This document shows positions 58,498 through 64,000 of a stretch of 64,000 nucleotides of DNA, one piece after another. The number at the start of each line of letters is the position of its first letter. Positions within the stretch are counted from its first letter, which is position 1. Source of the DNA: CBDHCC01 sp965219235 (GTDB lineage: Bacteria; Pseudomonadota; Alphaproteobacteria; Sphingomonadales; Sphingomonadaceae). The notes below the pieces were generated by a model. That model saw nothing but the letters and a program-made list of their open reading frames with translations, searched no databases and was not told the origin of the DNA. Both the position numbers and the translations under genes were made by a program. The stretch spans positions 2,356,001 through 2,420,000 of the forward strand of contig OZ244721.1 of NCBI GenBank assembly GCA_965219235.1, given 5' to 3'.

Positions 58498-59243
58498 GCG
58501 ACGCCCCCGGCTCCACCGGCCTGCGGCGGATCGCGCGCCCCGACCGGATCGAGGCCGCCCATTGGCGCAAGCTGCGGGACCGATCCGGGGCGGACAGCCG
58601 GCAATGGCTGTTCGAGGCCCACATGCCGTTCGCCCGGCAGCTGGCGCGCCGCGAGTTCGCGCGCCGCGCCCGGACGACGGCCGAGCGCGGCGATTTCGAG
58701 CAATGGGCGTTCGAGGCGCTGCTGCAATCCCTGGACCGCTACGACCCCGTGCGCGGCGTGGGCTTCCGCGGCTTCGCCAAGCCGCGCATCCTCGGCAACA
58801 TCGCCAACCATCTGCCGCGCATGAGCGAGAGCGGGGACGAGTACGGCTTCCGGCTCCGGACCCGCCGCGACCGGATGCGGTCGATCCGCGCCGGCGGCGG
58901 CGACCCGATCGATGCGCTGGACACGTTGGCCCAGCTGGCGGTCGGCCTCGCCACGGGACTGATCCTGGACAGCGTGTCCGACGGTGCCCTGGACCCCCTG
59001 CCCGATCCCGCGCCCAGCGCCTACGACACGGTGGCGTGGAACGAGCTGGCCGCGCTCGTCGCCCGGCAGATCGACGACCTTCCGGAACGCGAGCGCGCCG
59101 TGCTAACGCAGCATTACCGGAACGGCGTCAGTTTCGCGCACATCGCCGAGCTGCTGGGGGTGTCCCGGGGCCGGGTGTCGCAGTTGCACGGGGCGGGCAT
59201 CACCAGGATCCGGCAGCGTCTGGGTCCTCTAGCGAGAGAGTAG
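58494..59243 (+). CDS. fliA: FliA-like (sigma-28 type) RNA polymerase sigma factor
   Basis: 249 residues. Region 2 is around EAHMPFARQLARREFARRAR and FEQWAFEALLQSLDRYDPVR, with GVGFRGFAKPRILGNIANHL; region 4 is LPERERAVLTQHYRNGVSFA with IAELLGVSRGRVSQLHGAGI. The domain order fits FliA/WhiG. It is coupled to fliP and probably directs late flagellar transcription. The sequence is divergent, so promoter recognition may differ from E. coli sigma-28. Confidence 0.82.
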   Translation: MSDAPGSTGLRRIARPDRIEAAHWRKLRDRSGADSRQWLFEAHMPFARQLARREFARRARTTAERGDFEQWAFEALLQSLDRYDPVRGVGFRGFAKPRILGNIANHLPRMSESGDEYGFRLRTRRDRMRSIRAGGGDPIDALDTLAQLAVGLATGLILDSVSDGALDPLPDPAPSAYDTVAWNELAALVARQIDDLPERERAVLTQHYRNGVSFAHIAELLGVSRGRVSQLHGAGITRIRQRLGPLARE

Positions 59244-59247
59244 CGTC

Positions 59248-59829
59248 ATGAGCCAGCTGTGCGACGATGCCGAGATGGACGCCCTGGTGGAGGCCATCCG
59301 GACCGACGACCGGACCGACCTGACCCGGGTCGAGGCCGTCCTGGAGCGGCACCCGGGCGACCCGCGTCTCCACTTCCTGCGCGCGTCGCTGCTCGTGGCC
59401 AGGGAGCGCCCGGTCGAGGCGCACGACGCGTTCCGCCGCGCGCTGGAGATCGCGCCCGACTTTCCCCTCGCCCGCTTCCAGATGGGATTCTTCGAGCTGA
59501 CGTCGGGCGAGGCGTCCGAGGCTCTGGCGACCTGGGGTCCGCTCCTGCGGCTGCCCGACGATCATTGTCTGAGGCAGTTCGTGGAAGGTCTGACCCACAT
59601 GATCCGCGACGAGTTCCCGCAGGCCGCCGAGAGGCTGGCGTCGGGCATCGCGCTCAACGACGACAATCCCGCGCTGAGCCACGACATGGGATTGCTGCGG
59701 GAGCAATGCGAGAGATTGGCCGCCGGCGAGGGCGCCGGCCGGTCCGACCGGGGCGACCGACCCGCCGATGCGGTGAGTTCGCCGACCTCGTTCATCCTCA
59801 ACCAGTTCTCCAGCCAGACGAAGCACTGA
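59248..59829 (+). CDS. TPR-repeat protein in the flagellar cluster
   Basis: 193 residues with at least two to three tetratricopeptide-like units (RLHFLRASLLVARERPVEAH, FPLARFQMGFFELTSGEASE, DEFPQAAERLASGIALNDDN). The C-terminal ~40 residues are polar and end SSPTSFILNQFSSQTKH. Starts 4 bases after the sigma factor gene. No signal peptide. Possibly a chaperone or assembly factor; function unknown. Confidence 0.75.
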   Translation: MSQLCDDAEMDALVEAIRTDDRTDLTRVEAVLERHPGDPRLHFLRASLLVARERPVEAHDAFRRALEIAPDFPLARFQMGFFELTSGEASEALATWGPLLRLPDDHCLRQFVEGLTHMIRDEFPQAAERLASGIALNDDNPALSHDMGLLREQCERLAAGEGAGRSDRGDRPADAVSSPTSFILNQFSSQTKH

Positions 59830-59840
59830 GGGCGACCGGG

Positions 59841-60206
59841 ATGTCCAGGATCACCACCGTCGACCAGGCGCTCCTGCTGCTCCGCGCCGAGCTTCAGCGG
59901 ATGGCGAAGACGAGGCCGGCCAGGCCCACCCGATCCGCCGGTGCGGATGCCGGTGCCGGTGCCGCGGGCGTGGGCATGGCCGACCGGGTCCGGCAGCTGG
60001 CCGCGGTCGAATCGCTGAGCGACGAGGAGTTCGGCCGCGCCCTGATCGCCAATCTGCTCGCCGACGAGTTCGGCGAGACGCTGGTGAACGACGTGCGCTT
60101 TCGGGCTCTGGCGAGCGACGTCGATCGCATGATCCGCGAAGACGCGGACGGGCGCGCCGTGCTCGACCGCGCCGTTCATCAGTTGCGGGTCGCGGCCGGC
60201 CCCTGA
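59841..60206 (+). CDS. Unknown 121-residue protein in the flagellar cluster
   Basis: Helical protein starting MSRITTVDQALLLLRAELQR, a Pro/Ala/Gly linker, then LSDEEFGRALIANLLADEFG and DVRFRALASDVDRMIREDAD. The composition could suit a FlgN-like chaperone or a FliS-type protein, but no motif supports this. It ends with a 28-base overlap with the convergent TPR gene. GGG-type ribosome-binding site before ATG 59841. Confidence 0.6.
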   Translation: MSRITTVDQALLLLRAELQRMAKTRPARPTRSAGADAGAGAAGVGMADRVRQLAAVESLSDEEFGRALIANLLADEFGETLVNDVRFRALASDVDRMIREDADGRAVLDRAVHQLRVAAGP

Positions 60207-61324
60207 TACCGAAGGCCGCCGAGGTGCTGCGCGAGCGTGGCGCCCCCCTCGTAGAGGGGACGGTCGACGGCCAGGTCGAAGATGCGCCGGGCGCGATCGG
60301 CGTCCCCCGCGCCCTCGGCCAGCAGGATCGAGGCGAGCGCGGCCGACAGACACTCCCGGTCGAGGCGAGACGCGATCCGCACGTTGCGCTCGGCGTCCTC
60401 ACGCCGGCCGTCCGCGAGGTCGACCACCGCCAGCGCCCCATGCGCCTCCGCAAAGGCGGGGTCGGCGTCGCGCGCGCGCTCGAAGCGCTGGCGCGCCGCG
60501 CCGAATTGGCGCGCCAGGACGTGCGCCCAGCCGGCCGCGAGCCAGGAGCCAGGGTGCGACCCGAACATCTCCGCCCCCCGGTCGAGGTCCCGCGCCGCCG
60601 AGACGGGATCGTCCATCGAGAGCCGGGCCAGACCCGAGCCGATCCAGGCGCGCGGCGTGTGGACCCGCCGATCGAGGGCGCGTCCGAAGAGCGCCAGCGC
60701 GGCTTCGCGCTCGCCGGCCTCCAGGGCCAGCGTCGCGCGCGTGGCGAGCGCGTCGGGGTGGTCGCCCCCCCTCGCCGCCGTCTCGCCGGCGAGATCCGCG
60801 TCGTCCAGATCCATCGCCAGGACCGAGATGGCGGCCATGAGACCCTCGTCGTCGGGATGGAGGGCGGCCAGCGTCCGCGCGCGCGACCCCGCCTCGTCCA
60901 GCAGGCCCGACTGATGGCGCAGCTGGATCTCGAGCATGGCGGCGGGAGCGAAGGCCCGGGCCGTGGCGTCGTCGATCTCCGCGAGCGCCTCCTCGTGCCG
61001 CCCCAGCATGGCGAGCGACCACGCGTGGTTGAACCTGAGGGCCGGAGAGTCGACGCCTTCGTCCCGCAGGCCGCCGAACCGCCGCGCGGCCTCGGCGAAG
61101 TCCCGGCGATGCATCGCCTCCAGCCCGGCCAGGTGGGACGACCGCGCGCCTCCGGCCCCGACCTCGTCCAGACGGGAGACCATCCGGCCGGCCAGGTCCG
61201 CGCGGCCCTCCTCCAGGGCGGCCTCGACGACATCCCCGATCAGGTCCGCGTTGGCGGGATCGGCTTCCAGATACCCCAGCAGCCGATCGCTGCGCGCGGG
61301 TCCGGCGGGCGTGTCGTCGGTCAC
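60179..61324 (-). CDS. TPR-repeat protein downstream of flhA
   Basis: 381 residues from GTG 61324, made of about ten helical TPR-like units (LAGLEAMHRRDFAEAARRFG, LRFNHAWSLAMLGRHEEALA, AWAHVLARQFGAARQRFERA near 250-270). No signal peptide. It is 37 bases after flhA on the same strand, so probably in the flhB-flhA operon. A scaffold or chaperone role is a guess. Confidence 0.75.
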   Translation of the reverse strand: MTDDTPAGPARSDRLLGYLEADPANADLIGDVVEAALEEGRADLAGRMVSRLDEVGAGGARSSHLAGLEAMHRRDFAEAARRFGGLRDEGVDSPALRFNHAWSLAMLGRHEEALAEIDDATARAFAPAAMLEIQLRHQSGLLDEAGSRARTLAALHPDDEGLMAAISVLAMDLDDADLAGETAARGGDHPDALATRATLALEAGEREAALALFGRALDRRVHTPRAWIGSGLARLSMDDPVSAARDLDRGAEMFGSHPGSWLAAGWAHVLARQFGAARQRFERARDADPAFAEAHGALAVVDLADGRREDAERNVRIASRLDRECLSAALASILLAEGAGDADRARRIFDLAVDRPLYEGGATLAQHLGGLRYQGPAATRN

Positions 61325-61361
61325 GGGCGTCTCTCCGGGACAGGGGCGGGGTGTGGGATCG

Positions 61362-63392
61362 TCACGATTCCAGCCGGACGACGTCGAAGGACTTGAGGTC
61401 GATCCTGAGCGGGATCTCGTTGACCGACAGGATCGCGAGTCGCGGCAGGGTCCGCTTGGTGAGCGCGTGGATGTAGCGGCGGATCTCGCCGCCGCAAAGC
61501 AGCACCGGGGTGCGGCCCTGCCCGATCATCCGTTCGCTGAGCGGGGCCAACGTCCGCACGAGCGTCTCCGCCAGCGACGGTTCCAGCGGCATGGTGGAGC
61601 CGGCGGGCGCGTTGCGGACGCTCGCGAGGATCTGGTTCTCGACCCGCGGATCGAGGCTCAGGACCGCCAGGTCGCCGTGCTTGCCGCGCAACTGGTGGCA
61701 GATGGCGAAGCCCAGCCGCTGGCGGATCAGCTCGGTCAGTTCCAGCGGGTCCTTCTGGTGGCGGGCGAGGTCGACGAGATGCTCGACGATGAGGTCGATG
61801 TTCGCGATCGACACGCCTTCGGCGAGCATGTTCTGGAGCACGCGCTGCACGTCGGAGACCGCCAGCGTGTTGGGGATCAGCTCCTCGACGACGCTGGGCT
61901 GGCGCTCGCGCACCTCCTCCAGCAGGGCCACGACCGTCGAGCGGGTGAGCAGCATGGCGGCCTCCCCGCGCACGACCTCGCCGAAATGGGTGAGCAGCAC
62001 GGTGAGGGGGTCGATGACCGTGTAGCCCTTCGCCTGGGCCTCGCCCTCCAGCCGCGGCTCGATCCAGACGCCGGGCAGGTCGAAGGCCGGATCGCGTCCG
62101 GCGATGCCCTCCACCCGCTCGCCCGCCTCCTGCGCCCGGATGGCCAGCAGGCGGTCGGGATGGAGGCGTCCCGAGGCGTAGCCGCCGCCGAACAGCAGGA
62201 TCTGGTACTCCAGGCCGCCGATCTGCTCCCCGTCTCCGAACCGGACGGCGGGGAACCCGATGCCGAACGTCTGCTCGTAGGCGCGGCGCGCGCTCGCGAT
62301 GCGGTCCATGATGAGCGCGTTGGAGTCCTTCCAGGCCTCCGCCAGTTCGCCGCCCAGCCGGATCTCGACCGTCGGCGTCAGCCCGCTCGCGGCCGCGCCC
62401 GGCGCCGCGTCGTCCGTGGCGTCGCGCTCCGCCGCCAGCTGGCGCGCCCGGCGGCGGGTGCGCGACCACACGAACAGGGCCAGTCCGGCGATCAGCACGA
62501 TCGGCCATTTCGGCATCCCCGGCAGCAGCAGGAACGCCATCAGCACGGCGGTGACGATCAGGGGGATGCGCGGTTCGGACGCGAGCTGCTTGAACAGCTC
62601 GGCGCTCAGTTGCTGGTCCGCCGAGGATCGGGTGACGATGATGCCGGTCGCGATCGAGACGATCAGCGCCGGCAGCTGCGTGGCGATGCCGTCGCCGATG
62701 GTGAGCAGCGTGAAGCGCTGCAGCGCCTCGCTCCAGCCCATGCCCATCTGCGCGACGCCGACGATCAGCCCGGCGACGATGTCGATCAAGAGGATGATGA
62801 TGCCCGCGATCGCGTCGCCCTTCACGAACTTGCTGGCGCCGTCCATGGAGCCGTAGAAGGCCGCCTCCTTCTCGATCTCCTCGCGCCTGCGGATCGCCTC
62901 CTTCTGATCGATCAGACCCATGTTGAGGTCGGCGTCGATGCTCATCTGCTGGCCGGGCATGGAATCGAGCGTGAAGCGCGCGGCGACCTCCGACACCCGC
63001 TGCGCGCCCGCGGTCACCACGACGTACTGGACCACGACCAGGATGAAGAACACGACGAGCCCGATCACGAAGTTGCCCTGGACGGCGAAGGCGCCGATCG
63101 AACCGATCACCTCGCCCGCGTCCGCGCCGGTCAGGATGAGCCGCGTCGCCGCCACGTTCAGCGAGAGCCGGTAGAGGGTGACGACGAGCAGCAGGGACGG
63201 GAAGGTCGAGAACTCGACGGGCTTGTGGACGTAGAACGTCAGCAGCAGGATCGTCAGGCCCAGACCGAAGTTGAGGATGATCGCCAGGTCCAGGAAGGCG
63301 GGCGGGATGGGCGAGAACAGGATGACCAGGATCAGCACGATGCCCAGGACGAGGGCCAGGTCCTGATACTTGTCGAAGAGGCGCTGGATCAT
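61362..63392 (-). CDS. flhA: Flagellar export gate protein FlhA
   Basis: 676 residues. N-terminal ~310 residues hold eight membrane helices with LLLVVTLYRLSLNVAATRLIL and the FHIPEP-type cytosolic loop FTLDSMPGQQMSIDADLNMG; the C-terminal cytosolic ring domain follows (TVIDPLTVLLTHFGEVV, VRERQPSVVEELIPNTLAVS, CGGEIRRYIHALTKR). ATG 63392 overlaps the flhB stop (ATGA). Confidence 0.96.
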   Translation of the reverse strand: MIQRLFDKYQDLALVLGIVLILVILFSPIPPAFLDLAIILNFGLGLTILLLTFYVHKPVEFSTFPSLLLVVTLYRLSLNVAATRLILTGADAGEVIGSIGAFAVQGNFVIGLVVFFILVVVQYVVVTAGAQRVSEVAARFTLDSMPGQQMSIDADLNMGLIDQKEAIRRREEIEKEAAFYGSMDGASKFVKGDAIAGIIILLIDIVAGLIVGVAQMGMGWSEALQRFTLLTIGDGIATQLPALIVSIATGIIVTRSSADQQLSAELFKQLASEPRIPLIVTAVLMAFLLLPGMPKWPIVLIAGLALFVWSRTRRRARQLAAERDATDDAAPGAAASGLTPTVEIRLGGELAEAWKDSNALIMDRIASARRAYEQTFGIGFPAVRFGDGEQIGGLEYQILLFGGGYASGRLHPDRLLAIRAQEAGERVEGIAGRDPAFDLPGVWIEPRLEGEAQAKGYTVIDPLTVLLTHFGEVVRGEAAMLLTRSTVVALLEEVRERQPSVVEELIPNTLAVSDVQRVLQNMLAEGVSIANIDLIVEHLVDLARHQKDPLELTELIRQRLGFAICHQLRGKHGDLAVLSLDPRVENQILASVRNAPAGSTMPLEPSLAETLVRTLAPLSERMIGQGRTPVLLCGGEIRRYIHALTKRTLPRLAILSVNEIPLRIDLKSFDVVRLES

Positions 63393-64000
63393 CGTCCCTG
63401 GACGTCCTGTGGCGTCGCGGACGCGCGCAGCGTCAGGTAGATGTCGGCCACCTGCCGGTAGAAGGCGTTCGGCACCTCGCGCCGCACGTCGCACGCCCGG
63501 AACAGCGCGCGGGCGAGCGGCCGGTTCTCGACGATGGGGACGCCGCGCCGCGCCGCCTCCGCCTTCAGCGCGAGGGCGAAGCGGTTGCGCCCCTTGGCCG
63601 ACAGCTGGGGGGCGGACATGGTGGCGGGATCGTAGCGCAGGCCGATCGCGTAGTGATCCGGATTGGTGACGAGGACGTCGGAGCCGCCGAGTCCGCCGAC
63701 CGACGCGTGCTGCTTGGTGACCTCCGCGTGCAGCTGCTTGCGCTTCTGCCGGATGCGCGGCTCGCCCTCGCGATCCCGGGTCTCGCGGGTGAGTTCGCGC
63801 TTGCTCATCCGCATCTGCTTGCGGAACTCCTTGCGCACGATCATCTGGTCGAGGACCGCGAACAGCAGCGCGACGCCGATGAACGCGAAGACCAGCCTCA
63901 CCCCCGCGCCGTCCATCGCCGTGGCGAGCGCGCGGGCGTTGCCGACCGACCGTCCGAGCGTCTCCACCGCGCCCTTCAGCACCAGCCACGCCGCGAAGCC
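63389..64000 (-). CDS. flhB: Flagellar export switch protein FlhB, 3' part (5' end outside window)
   Basis: The last ~204 residues: end of the membrane domain, linker (KEFRKQMRMSKRELTRETRD) and the cytosolic domain. The autocleavage motif, normally NPTH, reads NPDH here (63653-63664), inside VTNPDHYAIGLRYDPATMSA. The rest (PQLSAKGRNRFALALKAEAA, VPIVENRPLARALF) is canonical. The frame is open to the window edge. FlhB switches export from hook to filament substrates. Confidence 0.93.
   Translation of the reverse strand, partial: GFAAWLVLKGAVETLGRSVGNARALATAMDGAGVRLVFAFIGVALLFAVLDQMIVRKEFRKQMRMSKRELTRETRDREGEPRIRQKRKQLHAEVTKQHASVGGLGGSDVLVTNPDHYAIGLRYDPATMSAPQLSAKGRNRFALALKAEAARRGVPIVENRPLARALFRACDVRREVPNAFYRQVADIYLTLRASATPQDVQGR

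Overview
The window is a high-GC (roughly 70% by eye) alphaproteobacterial chromosome segment, most consistent with a Sphingomonas-like member of the Sphingomonadales. The evidence is the gene content (long TonB-dependent receptor, COQ9 and ubiquinol-cytochrome c chaperone proteins, malic enzyme fused to a phosphotransacetylase-like domain, HisZ next to serCA, RibB with a degenerate RibA half), frequent GTG/TTG starts, ATGA/GTGA overlaps, and several families of short intergenic palindromic repeats. This placement is inferred from gene families, not from a search.

Layout. 1-1615: 3' end of thrS, then infC, which appears to start at an ATA codon. 1745-8062: TonB receptor, cation/proton antiporter, Crp/Fnr regulator, small lipoprotein. 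8007-15790: glnD and mutS on the minus strand, with an AT-richer insertion between them (10793-13033). The insertion holds one operon of five very small helix-turn-helix proteins followed by a CHAT (caspase-like) protease with its own winged helix. Its promoter carries a sequence matching the HrcA operator CIRCE at 16 of 18 arm positions with the exact 9-base spacer. This is the best candidate for an undescribed system. 15888-26385: maeB, bamE, cytochrome bc1 chaperone, yceD, ssb, feoAB with a Fur-like site, COQ9, DMT exporter, Old Yellow Enzyme, SOUL protein. 26467-27840: an AT-rich orphan gene for a secreted protein. 28046-32561: riboflavin genes ribD, ribE, ribB, ribH with a GNAT gene and a small membrane protein. 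32710-42133: gltX, nadE, TM2 protein, prs, hisZ, serA, serC (with a structured leader). 42587-44607: kynurenine formamidase-like hydrolase and kynureninase.

44775-64000 is a compact flagellar cluster: flgF, flgG, flgA, flgH, flgI, flgB, flgC, fliE, fliF, an unknown in the fliG slot, fliH, fliI, fliJ, fliK, flgD, flgE, a FliM-like protein, fliN, fliO, fliP and a FliA-like sigma factor on the plus strand, facing flhB, flhA and a TPR gene on the minus strand. No recognisable FliG is present, the FliM-like protein lacks the GGXG and CheY-binding motifs, and FliF has only a short cytoplasmic tail. The switch complex therefore looks rebuilt or reduced. Motor, filament and fliQ/fliR genes are not in the window and may lie beyond it.

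No tRNA, rRNA, CRISPR array, complete insertion sequence or prophage was recognised.
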